64,000 nt of DNA from an uncultured Prevotella sp. GTDB taxonomy: Bacteria > Bacteroidota > Bacteroidia > Bacteroidales > Bacteroidaceae. How positions within the stretch are numbered: position 1 is the stretch's first letter; every line of letters starts with the position of its first letter. Positions 31,353 to 39,574 of the stretch are shown here, piece by piece. The DNA is taken from contig CAMJDL010000005.1 of assembly GCA_946404405.1 (NCBI GenBank), positions 56,495 through 120,494 on the forward strand. Direction: 5' to 3'. A model generated the notes under the pieces. It did no database searches and was not told the DNA's origin. It saw nothing but the letters and a program-made list of their open reading frames with translations. A program made the translations under genes and the position numbers.

Positions 31353-32646
31353 GATACAGATGACGATGATGTTGCTCATGGTGGCAACGGTATTGTGGGC
31401 GCAGTCTGCCTACGACTACATCGTCCGTGACCATAGTTTCTCGGCCAGTAACTACTGTCTCTATCCAGACAGTACGGAATTTAGGCAGACGCCACCTCCA
31501 GCAGACAAGCATCCTTTCTATCTGTCGCACTACGGACGACATGGCTCACGTTATCTTAACAGCCGCGTTGCCTACGATACACCTTATAAAATGTTGTGCA
31601 AGGCTGATTCAATGGGACTGCTTACGGCATTAGGCAAGCAAGTCAAACAACAGTTGAAAAACATTATCGACGACTCGGAAGGACAATGGGGCGACTTGTC
31701 AGATATAGGCAAACAGCAGCTGAAGCGTATTGCAAGTCGGATGATGAAGAATTATCCGGAAATCTTTGAGGGACAAGCAAATATCCAGGCGCGCAGCACA
31801 ACCATCAACCGCTGTGTGATGTCGATGGGAACGACCGTTCAGCAACTGATAGCCCTTAATCCCAAATTGAACATCGACATGAATGCCTCGAAACGAGACT
31901 TCTGGTATCTGAACCACCAGGACCTTCAGCTTCGTGACAGTATGAAGTCGAAAAATGCAACGCGTGTCTATAATGAATTCTCAAAGCCAAGAGAGGAGAA
32001 TCCTCGTCTGATGAAATTATTATTTACCCATCCGGAGTCGCTGGACAAGAGCATCAGCGGCAAATGGCTCAACTATTATCTTTTGAAGACGGCATTCATT
32101 CAACCGAACACGCATATAGAGGACAATACACTACTTATTGACCTCTTTACCAATGAAGATTTTTATCAGTACTGGCTGTTAGAGAATGCCTGGTGGTATA
32201 TCCAGCATGGTGGCTCGTTGTTGAATGGTGGTCATCAGCCCTATGCTCAGCGCTACCTGTTGCGAAAGATCATCACTGAAGCAGACAGTTGTATCAGTCT
32301 GAAGAATCCTGGAGCACAGCTGCGCTTTGGGCATGAGACAGTGGTGTTGCCTCTAGTATGTCTGTTGGGCATCAATGGCTTCGACCTCCAGACAGCCAAT
32401 CTGGATGTTCTGGAATCGAGTGGTTGGTGGGCAGGCTTGGTGTTCCCCATGGCTTCAAACATTCAGTTTGTGTTCTATCGTAAAGATAAGTTTGACACTG
32501 ATGTCATCTTTAAGGTTTTGCTAAACGAACAAGAGGCTACACTGCCTATCGAGACAGATATAGCCCCCTATTATCACTGGCGCGACTTCCGCAGGTATTA
32601 TTTGAAGAAGTTGGACGACTATGATAAAGTGAAGAATAGGCAATAA
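31333..32646 (+). CDS. Histidine-type phosphatase, MINPP-like
   Basis: A 437-residue exported phosphatase, tandem paralogue of the preceding gene. After the signal peptide ('MTMMLLMVATVLWAQS') the catalytic motif 'SHYGRHGSRYL' is intact, with the nucleophilic His. The distal catalytic pair is in 'RFGHETVVLPL', and 'QARSTTINRC' is conserved between the two. Homologues hydrolyse inositol polyphosphates such as phytate or other phosphomonoesters in the periplasm, outer membrane or vesicles. The start overlaps the end of the first gene. The stop codon abuts the stop of the convergent sufE gene with no spacer. Confidence 0.85.
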   Translation: MAMRSIRIQMTMMLLMVATVLWAQSAYDYIVRDHSFSASNYCLYPDSTEFRQTPPPADKHPFYLSHYGRHGSRYLNSRVAYDTPYKMLCKADSMGLLTALGKQVKQQLKNIIDDSEGQWGDLSDIGKQQLKRIASRMMKNYPEIFEGQANIQARSTTINRCVMSMGTTVQQLIALNPKLNIDMNASKRDFWYLNHQDLQLRDSMKSKNATRVYNEFSKPREENPRLMKLLFTHPESLDKSISGKWLNYYLLKTAFIQPNTHIEDNTLLIDLFTNEDFYQYWLLENAWWYIQHGGSLLNGGHQPYAQRYLLRKIITEADSCISLKNPGAQLRFGHETVVLPLVCLLGINGFDLQTANLDVLESSGWWAGLVFPMASNIQFVFYRKDKFDTDVIFKVLLNEQEATLPIETDIAPYYHWRDFRRYYLKKLDDYDKVKNRQ

Positions 32647-33063
32647 CTATTTCAAAGAAAATGCCAACGCATACGAACGTATCTGCTTGATCATGGCCAG
32701 CAGACCATTAGAACGCGTAGGCGACAGGTGTTCCTTCAGTCCAATCTCATCGATAAAGTAGAGGTCAGCATCCAGAATCTCCTGGGGTGTATGGTCGCTC
32801 AATACGCGAATCAGCAGCGATACGATACCCTTTACTATCAGGGCATCACTCTCTGCAGAGAAATGTATCACTCCATTTTCGTAGTCGGCTTGTAGCCACA
32901 CACGACTCTGGCAACCGTCAATCAGGTTGCTTTCCGTCTTATACTGTTCGTCAAGGGGAGCCTGCTCGTTACCCAGGTCTATCAGCAACTGGTATCTGTC
33001 CATCCAGTCGTCTAACCCTGAAAACTCCTCAATAATTTCGTCTTGTATCTCGTTTATCGTCAT
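32647..33063 (-). CDS. sufE: SufE-family Fe-S cluster assembly protein
   Basis: A 138-residue protein that accepts sulfur from the SufS cysteine desulfurase and passes it to the SufBCD scaffold. The invariant Cys is in 'NLIDGCQSRVWLQA' near residue 50. 'FSGLDDWMDRYQLLIDLG' is the family N-terminus and 'DEIGLKEHLSPTRSNGL' its C-terminal signature. The length is normal. No sufS or sufBCD genes are in the window. The gap to the upstream U32 gene carries an ATATCG-type repeat, and no consensus promoter is apparent, so it may be transcribed with that gene. Confidence 0.9.
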   Translation of the reverse strand: MTINEIQDEIIEEFSGLDDWMDRYQLLIDLGNEQAPLDEQYKTESNLIDGCQSRVWLQADYENGVIHFSAESDALIVKGIVSLLIRVLSDHTPQEILDADLYFIDEIGLKEHLSPTRSNGLLAMIKQIRSYALAFSLK

Positions 33064-33078
33064 TTTTCCTTATTATTT

Positions 33079-33114
33079 TTCGTTATATCGTTATATCGAA
33101 ATATCGATATTACG
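33079..33114. repeat. TTATATCG-type tandem repeat
   Basis: Imperfect 8-9 bp units (CGTTATATCGTTATATCGAA) fill the gap between the U32 gene and sufE. Confidence 0.8.
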
Positions 33115-34354
33115 ACTTTATTATCTTAAATAATTTATCGCTGGGTCTAACCTTCTCCGGCACTTTAATGCTGACGCGAGTGCCCTGCTGTGCTGTCTGA
33201 ATGCTGCTGGTGTCGTCGTGAATCTCATCGACAGTGACGTAAAGAGCACCAGTGGTGGGTCCTGTAATCAGCATCTTGTCGCCTACGCTGAAGGTGTCAG
33301 CCTCAACGGTAAACTCGGCGACGCCCAACTTTGAGAAATATTTAACGCCTTTGCCAATATATTGTTTGCGCTCAGTAGCATTCGAACCATAATTGGAGTT
33401 CCATTCACCTAACAGCTGTCCCTGGTAGTAGCCATCCCAAAAACCACGATTGAAGACAGTGGCCAGACGCTCGTCCCAAGCATCCTTCTTTTCTTCCGTA
33501 AAGGTGTCGTCAAGTACACTCTGTATCGCTTCCTTGTAGCACTGTACTACGGTGAGCACATATTCGGGTCCACGGGCCCTACCTTCTATCTTAAATACGC
33601 GTACGCCCGCGTTCATCATTTTATTTATAAAGCGAATCGTCTTCAGGTCCTTGGGCGACATGATGTATTTGTTGTCTATCTCCAGTTCAGTACCTGTCTC
33701 GCGGTCGGTCACGATATAGCCCCTGCGACAAATCTGCATACAAGCCCCACGATTGGCCGAACGCCCTGTGTTGTCGAGACTCATATAGCACTTGCCGCTC
33801 ACAGCCATACAGAGGGCTCCGTGGCAGAACATCTCGATACGTACCAATTTACCACTGGGGCCACAAATATGCTGCTCTTCTATCTGGCGATAAATGTCGG
33901 CTACCTGTTCCATCTTCAGTTCACGGGCCAATACCACTACATCGGCAAACTGGGCGTAAAACTTCAGTGCCTCAATATTCGAAATATTGAGTTGTGTGGA
34001 GAGATGTACCTCCATGCCCACTTCCCAGCAATAGGTCATCACCGCTATGTCACAGGCAATGACAGCAGAAATCTTGGCCTTGACAGCAGCATCTACGATT
34101 TGGTGCATCGTCTCAATGTCCTCGCCATAGATGATGGTGTTGACGGTGAGATAGGTCTTCACGCCAGCCTCATTGCATGTCGCTGCAATCTCGCGCAGGT
34201 CATCGATGGTGAAGTGGTTGGCAGAATGCGAACGCATATTCAACTGCTCCACACCAAAGTATACGGAGTCGGCACCAGCCTTCAGTGCTGCAGCCAGCGC
34301 ATCGCGACTGCCCACAGGCGCCATAATCTCAAAATCTTTTATTGTTTCTCTCAT
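33110..34354 (-). CDS. U32 family peptidase / tRNA hydroxylation protein TrhP-like
   Basis: A 414-residue U32 protein. 'IMAPVGSRDALAAALKAGADS' is the typical start. The Fe-S or metal ligand Cys cluster is in 'EMFCHGALCMAVSGKCYMS' and 'RGACMQICRRGY'. 'VFKIEGRARGPEYV' is the U32 signature. Members are annotated as collagenases, but TrhP/YegQ relatives hydroxylate U34 of tRNA, and RlhA acts on 23S rRNA. This length fits TrhP better than the longer RlhA. A promoter with the extended element TTATTCGTACCTTTGCA lies directly upstream (34363-34370), giving a leader of only a few bases. Confidence 0.85.
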   Translation of the reverse strand: MRETIKDFEIMAPVGSRDALAAALKAGADSVYFGVEQLNMRSHSANHFTIDDLREIAATCNEAGVKTYLTVNTIIYGEDIETMHQIVDAAVKAKISAVIACDIAVMTYCWEVGMEVHLSTQLNISNIEALKFYAQFADVVVLARELKMEQVADIYRQIEEQHICGPSGKLVRIEMFCHGALCMAVSGKCYMSLDNTGRSANRGACMQICRRGYIVTDRETGTELEIDNKYIMSPKDLKTIRFINKMMNAGVRVFKIEGRARGPEYVLTVVQCYKEAIQSVLDDTFTEEKKDAWDERLATVFNRGFWDGYYQGQLLGEWNSNYGSNATERKQYIGKGVKYFSKLGVAEFTVEADTFSVGDKMLITGPTTGALYVTVDEIHDDTSSIQTAQQGTRVSIKVPEKVRPSDKLFKIIKS

Positions 34355-34362
34355 TGCGGGTG

Positions 34363-34370
34363 CAAAGGTA
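34363..34370 (-). promoter_or_regulatory. -7 element of U32 gene
   Basis: Minus-strand TACCTTTG within the 17-base element TTATTCGTACCTTTGCA. The ATG follows about 8 bases later. Confidence 0.7.
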
Positions 34371-34378
34371 CGAATAAA

Positions 34379-34412
34379 AGTTGAAAGTTGAAAGTTGAAA
34401 GTTGAGAATTGT
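34379..34412. repeat. AGTTGAA-type tandem repeat
   Basis: Four 8-bp units of GTTGAAA between the U32 and porP genes. Confidence 0.85.
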
Positions 34413-34459
34413 GATGTTAAAAGACAATAATATTTGGATTTTATACGTTATTTAATACG

Positions 34460-35398
34460 ATGCAGAAGCGTAACTATGCGTTATTTTTGCTGTTGTGGCT
34501 CTTTCTGACAGCAGTCAGAGCACAGCAGGAACCATCGTTCAGCCACTACTGGGCGATGGAACCGTCGTTTAATCCCGCTACTGCTGGCAAGGAGATGAAA
34601 ATCAACGTTGTAGGTGCTTATGCAATGACGCTGACGGGCTTTGAGAATAACCCACGAACGATGTATATATCGGGTGATATGCCTTTTATGCTGTTGAATA
34701 AGGTGCATGGCGTAGGTCTGCAAATCATGAATGATCAGATAGGTCTGTTTCAGCATCAGCGACTGGTTGCACAGTATGCTTACAGGCAGCCTCTGTTGGG
34801 TGGTACGTTGAGTGTTGGTGTGCAGGCAGGTCTGTTGAGTGAGAAATTTAAGGGCTCAGCATTGGATTTAGAGGATTCTTCTGACCCTGCTTTCTCAAAG
34901 ACAGACGATAATGGAACGGCTCTTGACCTCTCAGCAGGTGTCTATTACCAGCACGGTCCGTGGTATGCTGGTTTGTCCATATTACATGCCACTGCTCCCA
35001 CCATAGAATTGGGTGAAAAGTCCATTTATAACATCAGCAGTTCGTATTATTTGACTGGTGGATACAATATTCGGCTTAATAATCCGTTACTAACAATACA
35101 CCCCTCTATGTTGGTACGCTACGATGGAGTGGCCTATCGAGGTGATGTGACGTGTCGTTTGAAATATACTCATGACAACAAGGTGATGTATGCTGGTGTG
35201 GGCTACAGTCCTACGAACTCAGTAACCGCTTTCTTAGGTGGTTTGTTCCACGGGGTGATGCTGGGTTACAGCTACGAGGTCTATACCTCAGCCCTTAGTT
35301 TCGGCAATGGTAGCCACGAGCTGTTCATTGGCTATCAGACCGAGATGAACCTTTCTAAGAAGGGACGCAACAGACATCAGAGCGTGAGATTCTTGTAA
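34460..35398 (+). CDS. porP: PorP/SprF-like type IX secretion outer-membrane protein
   Basis: A 312-residue outer-membrane beta-barrel protein with signal peptide (ending 'AVRAQQ'). The start of the mature protein, 'PSFSHYWAMEPSFNPATAGK', is the hallmark of PorP/SprF proteins. The strand-rich remainder ends in 'HELFIGYQTEMNLSK'. PorP anchors type IX secretion and gliding components at the outer membrane. It is the first gene of the porP-K-L-M-N run, on the same strand and 40 bp before porK. No consensus promoter was recognised upstream. Confidence 0.9.
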   Translation: MQKRNYALFLLLWLFLTAVRAQQEPSFSHYWAMEPSFNPATAGKEMKINVVGAYAMTLTGFENNPRTMYISGDMPFMLLNKVHGVGLQIMNDQIGLFQHQRLVAQYAYRQPLLGGTLSVGVQAGLLSEKFKGSALDLEDSSDPAFSKTDDNGTALDLSAGVYYQHGPWYAGLSILHATAPTIELGEKSIYNISSSYYLTGGYNIRLNNPLLTIHPSMLVRYDGVAYRGDVTCRLKYTHDNKVMYAGVGYSPTNSVTAFLGGLFHGVMLGYSYEVYTSALSFGNGSHELFIGYQTEMNLSKKGRNRHQSVRFL

Positions 35399-35432
35399 AG
35401 GTAAAAAAGTAAAAAGGAAAAAAGTAAAAAAG
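35399..35432. repeat. AAGTAAAA-type repeat before porK
   Basis: GTAAAAAAGTAAAAAGG units end just before the porK start. Their complement, CCTTTTTAC, is repeated at 35490-35525 inside porK, so the mRNA could fold around the start codon. Confidence 0.8.
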
Positions 35433-35438
35433 AAATAT

Positions 35439-36926
35439 ATGAAAGAAAATGTAAATACGAAAAAACAAGAAGGCAGATGGGCAAAAAGGCTTTTACCTTT
35501 TTACCTTTTTACCTTTTTACTTTTGCTGACAAGTTGTTTTGGCAGTAAACTGACATCGTCTGCAGGTGGTGAGGTGACTGGTGCCAGCGGACGTGCTTTC
35601 AGTGAACCGGCTCCTTACGGTATGACGCTCATCAAGCGTGGTCATTTGCGTATGGGTATCGACAAGCAAGATACGCTGTGGGGTAAGCAGACGCCAGTAA
35701 GAGACATCTCTGTCGAGGGTTTCTGGATGGACGAGCGTGAGGTGACGAACTCGATGTATCGCCAGTTTGTGAACTATGTGCGCGACTCTATCATCCGTGA
35801 GCGCCTGGCTGACCCTGCATACGGTGGCGACGAGAGTTATAAGATTGAGGAAGATAAGAATGGCGATCCCATTACCCCTCATTTGAACTGGAAGAAGCCC
35901 ATTCCACGTAAGCCTAACGAGGACGAGCAACGCGCCATTGAGAGTGTCTATATCACGCATCCAGTAACAGGTGAAAAAATGTTGGATTGGCGTCAGATGA
36001 ACTATCGCTATGAGGTGTACGACTATACAGAAGCTGCCAAGCGCAAGTATCGTGAGGATCCTGAGCTGCGAATCTTGAATACGGACTTACGCCCCAATCC
36101 CAACGAACAAATCTGGATTTCGAAGGATACTGCCTATATTGACGATGAGGGTAAGATTCATCGTGAGACCATTAATCGCCAATATACAGGACCATACGAC
36201 TTCCTGAATACCTATATTATTAATATATATCCTGACACAACCTGCTGGGTCAACGATTTCCCCAATGCCGACAACGAGTCGTATATGCGCTACTACTTCT
36301 CGGCAGCAGCCTATAACGACTATCCTGTGGTGGGTGTAACATGGGAACAGGCCAATGCTTTCTGTGCCTGGCGTACGGAGTATCTGCTGAAGGGCTTAGG
36401 TGCCACAGCACGTTATGTCCAGCGCTACCGTCTGCCAACAGAGGCAGAGTGGGAGTATGCTGCCCGTGGTAAGGATCAGAATGAGTTCCCGTGGGAGAAT
36501 GAGGATGTGGTGAGTGGCAATGGTTGCTTCTATGCAAACTTCAAGCCTGACAATGGTAACTATACCAAGGATGGTAACTTGATTACCAGTCGTACGGGTA
36601 TCTATAGTGCCAACTCAAACGGACTTTATGATATGGCAGGCAACGTAGCCGAGTGGACATCGACCATCTATACGGAGGCAGGCGTTGAGGCTATGAACGA
36701 TATCAATCCTCAGCTGAAATATAATGCAGCCAAGGAAGATCCCTATAGACTGAAGAAGAAGAGTGTACGTGGTGGTTCGTGGAAAGACCCTGAGAGCTAT
36801 ATTCGTTCGGCTTGGCGCTCGTATGAGTATCAGAACCAGCCTCGTTCGTATGTGGGATTCCGTTGCGTACGCTCATTGGCAAACACGACAAGTGACAAGG
36901 TTAAAGTGAAGAAAGGGAAGAAATAA
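35439..36926 (+). CDS. porK: Type IX secretion lipoprotein PorK/GldK
   Basis: A 495-residue lipoprotein of the PorK/GldK ring. The signal peptide ends in 'LLLLTSCFGSKLT' with the lipobox Cys near residue 32. It is unusually long and its hydrophobic core (LLPFYLFTFLLLL) is encoded by a CTTTTTAC tandem repeat. The formylglycine-generating-enzyme-like fold follows ('GMTLIKRGHLRMGIDKQ', 'RLPTEAEWEYAARG', 'SNGLYDMAGNVAEW', 'YVGFRCVRS'). PorK forms the periplasmic ring with PorN beneath the outer membrane. The ATG of porL overlaps the last base of its stop codon. Confidence 0.95.
   Translation: MKENVNTKKQEGRWAKRLLPFYLFTFLLLLTSCFGSKLTSSAGGEVTGASGRAFSEPAPYGMTLIKRGHLRMGIDKQDTLWGKQTPVRDISVEGFWMDEREVTNSMYRQFVNYVRDSIIRERLADPAYGGDESYKIEEDKNGDPITPHLNWKKPIPRKPNEDEQRAIESVYITHPVTGEKMLDWRQMNYRYEVYDYTEAAKRKYREDPELRILNTDLRPNPNEQIWISKDTAYIDDEGKIHRETINRQYTGPYDFLNTYIINIYPDTTCWVNDFPNADNESYMRYYFSAAAYNDYPVVGVTWEQANAFCAWRTEYLLKGLGATARYVQRYRLPTEAEWEYAARGKDQNEFPWENEDVVSGNGCFYANFKPDNGNYTKDGNLITSRTGIYSANSNGLYDMAGNVAEWTSTIYTEAGVEAMNDINPQLKYNAAKEDPYRLKKKSVRGGSWKDPESYIRSAWRSYEYQNQPRSYVGFRCVRSLANTTSDKVKVKKGKK
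35490..35525. repeat. In-frame CTTTTTAC repeat in porK signal peptide
   Basis: Four imperfect 9-bp units (TTTTTACC) are translated as the hydrophobic core of the signal peptide. Confidence 0.85.
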
Positions 36927-37834
36927 TGACTCGATACAGTAAATTAAACGTCGTATACCGCTTACAAAAGTGGATGGACAGCGTGCCAGGACAGACGTTC
37001 CTGAACTACGCTTACTCATGGGGTGCCTCGATTGTGATTCTGGGTACTCTGTTTAAACTGACCCACCTGCCAGGAGCCAACTTCTTCCTGTTCTTGGGTA
37101 TGGGCACTGAGGTGTTCGTGTTCTTCATCTCAGCCTTCGACCGTCCCTTCGACAAGACGACAGATGGTATGGATCTTGACCTGCATGTTGGCGAAGAGGG
37201 CCTGTCAGGTGTTGTCGTCAATGGTGAGAGCAACCTCGTACAAGGTGGGCCTGCAGTCATTGGAGGCACCATTGCTGGTGGAGGTGAAGTATCCGTCATT
37301 GGTGGTGAAGGTGGTGGCGGCACTGTCATTGGTGGTGGCGGTGGCACTATCGTAATAGGCGGAGGTGGTGGCGCTGTTAGTCCGACGGCTTCGGACTCTC
37401 AGTCCGACGACCTCGGACTCTCAGTCCGACAGGGACAGACTGAAGGCCCTGTAGTCATTGGTGGCGGAGGCGGTATCGTTGGCGGTGGTGCCGTTGTGGC
37501 TCCGCAGCAGCCTGAGCCCTTACCTATGGGTGAGGAACTGAAGGAGGCTACGTCGAACTATATCGACGAATTGAATCGCTTGACAGAGATGTTGACACAG
37601 GTATCTGAGCAGAGCCAGCGACTGACACGCGACTCTGAGGAGATGGAGAACCTGAACCGTACGCTGACTGGAATCAGCCGTGTCTACGAGATGCAGCTGA
37701 AGAGTGCATCATCTCAGATTGCGACCATCGACGAAATCAACGAACAGACACGCCATATGGCTGAACAGATACAGGAGCTGAACAAGATATATGCCCGTAT
37801 GATTGAGGCCATGCAGGTACGTGCAAATATATAA
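36926..37834 (+). CDS. porL: Type IX secretion inner-membrane motor protein PorL/GldL
   Basis: A 302-residue protein. The N-terminus has two transmembrane helices ('WGASIVILGTLFKLTHLPG' and 'FFLFLGMGTEVFVFFISAF') with the conserved motor Glu in the second. With PorM it forms the proton-driven motor of the type IX system. Residues 85-200 are a Gly/Val-rich low-complexity linker (GGGGGTIVIGGGGG), longer than I would expect for the family, and include a segment encoded by palindromic DNA repeats. The C-terminal 100 residues are a coiled coil ('LNRLTEMLTQVSEQSQRL'). It follows porK with a one-base overlap. Confidence 0.93.
   Translation: MTRYSKLNVVYRLQKWMDSVPGQTFLNYAYSWGASIVILGTLFKLTHLPGANFFLFLGMGTEVFVFFISAFDRPFDKTTDGMDLDLHVGEEGLSGVVVNGESNLVQGGPAVIGGTIAGGGEVSVIGGEGGGGTVIGGGGGTIVIGGGGGAVSPTASDSQSDDLGLSVRQGQTEGPVVIGGGGGIVGGGAVVAPQQPEPLPMGEELKEATSNYIDELNRLTEMLTQVSEQSQRLTRDSEEMENLNRTLTGISRVYEMQLKSASSQIATIDEINEQTRHMAEQIQELNKIYARMIEAMQVRANI
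37379..37434. repeat. Palindromic tandem repeat inside porL
   Basis: TCGGACTCTCAGTCCGAC occurs twice, 22 bp apart, preceded by AGTCCGAC. Each copy is a palindrome (GTCGGACT/AGTCCGAC on a short loop). It is translated in frame as part of the Gly/Ser-rich linker. Confidence 0.85.
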
Positions 37835-37967
37835 ATTAGTAATTAGTAATTAGAAATTAGTAATTATGATTACCTTGCAAGCCACTCGGACAGACAATCA
37901 CTCTTCTGCATGTTATGCAGATAGAGTAATCATAATTACTCATTACTCATTACTCATTACTCATTAA
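37834..37967. repeat. Large inverted repeat between porL and porM
   Basis: A left arm of AATTAGTA units ends in AATTATGATTAC (37862-37873). A right arm begins with its exact complement GTAATCATAATT (37926-37937) and continues with ATTACTC units. The 52-bp centre contains a CTGCAT-GTT-ATGCAG hairpin. The arms extend imperfect pairing to about 40 bp. The element ends 10 bp before the porM start. Confidence 0.85.
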
Positions 37968-37977
37968 ACTGAATAAT

Positions 37978-39543
37978 ATGGCAATCAAGAAAAGACCCGT
38001 TTCTCCTCGCCAGAAGATGATTAACCTGATGTACGTGGTACTGATGGCGATGCTGGCGCTGAACGTCTCTACGGAGGTGCTCAACGGATTCTCTATCGTT
38101 GAAGAGAGTCTGAAACGCACTACCGCTAATGCGACGAAGGAGAACCAGGCTCTATACGACGACTTTTCTGAGCAGATGCAGAAGAATCCGCAGAAGGTGA
38201 AGCAATGGTTCGATAAATCGCAGCAGGTGAAGCAGATGAGCGACAAGCTCTATAACCTGGCAGACGAGTTGAAACTGGCTATTGTGCAGGAGGCTGACGG
38301 TAAGGATGGTGACGTCTCGAATATCCGTAACAAGGAGGATTTAGAAGCTGCCACGCAGGTGATGCTGTCGCCCAGTCGTGGACGAGGCAAAGAGCTTTAC
38401 GATGCTATCAATAACTATCGTGAACAGCTGTTGAAACTGGTGACTGATGAGCATCAGAAGAAGATGATAGCTTCGAACCTGACTACAGAAATTCCCAAGG
38501 ATGCTGTTACGTTAGGCAAGAACTGGCAAGAGTATATGTTCGAGTCGATGCCTGCTGCCGCTGCTGTTACACTGCTCTCGAAGTTGCAGAGCGACGTACG
38601 CTATGCGGAAGGTGAGGTGTTGCACACCTTGGTATCGAATATCGATGTGAAGGATATTCGTGTCAATGCGCTTAACGCCTTCGTCATTCCCAACTCGCAA
38701 ACCATCGTGCGTGGCGACAAGTTCTCAGCACATATCGTTATGGCAGCAGTGGATACCACCCAGCAACCCCAGATATTCATTGGAGGCAAGGAGATGAATC
38801 TGCCTAATGGACTCTACGAGACGATAGCAGGTCGAACAGGCGAATTCACACTATCAGGTTATATCCAGGTGGCCAATGGTAATGGTGAACTGCTGAAACG
38901 TAACTTCGAACAGAAATATACCGTTGTCGATCCCTCGGCAACAGTCAGTGCCGACCTGATGAACGTGCTCTATGCAGGTTATAGCAACCCGTTGAGCGTC
39001 AGTGTACCTGGTGTACCTGTCAACAAGGTGCAGGCCACGATGTCTGGTGGTACATTGCAGCCTGTAGGTCCTGGTCGTTATATCGCCCGTCCTACCGCTG
39101 TAGGCCAGAATGTCACCATTACCGTGACATCAACTAATACAGGTCGTCCACAACAAATGGGACAGTTCACGTTCCGTGTGCGTCGTCTGCCTGACCCCAC
39201 ACCGTATATTGCGATGAAGGATGAGAGTGGTTCGCCTATCCGTTACAAGGGTGGTGGCCTGTCGAAGGCTCAGCTGATGGGTGTTGATGGTATAGGTGCT
39301 GCTATCGATGACGGTATCCTCGATATTGCCTTCAAGGTACAAAGTTTCGAGACGGTGTTTTTCGACAATATGGGTAATGCCGTACCGATGGTCAGCGATG
39401 GTGCCAACTTCTCAGCACGCCAGAAGGATACCTTCCGTAAGTTGCAGCGTAACAAGCGTTTCTATATCTCACGAGTCAATGCTATCGGACCTGATGGTAT
39501 CTCGCGTAAGTTGAATGCTTCGATGGAAGTCATAGTGAAATAA
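37978..39543 (+). CDS. porM: Type IX secretion motor protein PorM/GldM
   Basis: A 521-residue protein anchored by one N-terminal transmembrane helix ('MINLMYVVLMAMLALNVSTE'). A long periplasmic part folds in the family into four domains (D1-D4) that span the periplasm and reach the PorK-PorN ring. 'VLNGFSIVEESLKRTTANAT' is the conserved start of D1. The later beta domains include 'FSAHIVMAAVDTTQQPQIFI' and 'KVQATMSGGTLQPVGPGRY'. The length matches the family. The gap to porL holds the large inverted repeat, which could influence porM translation. Confidence 0.95.
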   Translation: MAIKKRPVSPRQKMINLMYVVLMAMLALNVSTEVLNGFSIVEESLKRTTANATKENQALYDDFSEQMQKNPQKVKQWFDKSQQVKQMSDKLYNLADELKLAIVQEADGKDGDVSNIRNKEDLEAATQVMLSPSRGRGKELYDAINNYREQLLKLVTDEHQKKMIASNLTTEIPKDAVTLGKNWQEYMFESMPAAAAVTLLSKLQSDVRYAEGEVLHTLVSNIDVKDIRVNALNAFVIPNSQTIVRGDKFSAHIVMAAVDTTQQPQIFIGGKEMNLPNGLYETIAGRTGEFTLSGYIQVANGNGELLKRNFEQKYTVVDPSATVSADLMNVLYAGYSNPLSVSVPGVPVNKVQATMSGGTLQPVGPGRYIARPTAVGQNVTITVTSTNTGRPQQMGQFTFRVRRLPDPTPYIAMKDESGSPIRYKGGGLSKAQLMGVDGIGAAIDDGILDIAFKVQSFETVFFDNMGNAVPMVSDGANFSARQKDTFRKLQRNKRFYISRVNAIGPDGISRKLNASMEVIVK

Positions 39544-39572
39544 GTTGATAATTGAAAATTGACAATTGATAA
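39543..39572. repeat. AATTGATA-type tandem repeat before porN
   Basis: TTGATAATTGAAAATTGAC units fill the gap between porM and porN and run to three bases before the porN ATG. The same 18-mer occurs inside ispG and, as complement, between GH115 and GH2. Confidence 0.85.
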
Positions 39573-39574
39573 TT

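Noticed and set aside
34379-34412. Short direct repeats considered as a CRISPR array
   Set aside because: Units are 7-10 bp, contiguous and without spacers. No cas genes are present anywhere in the window.
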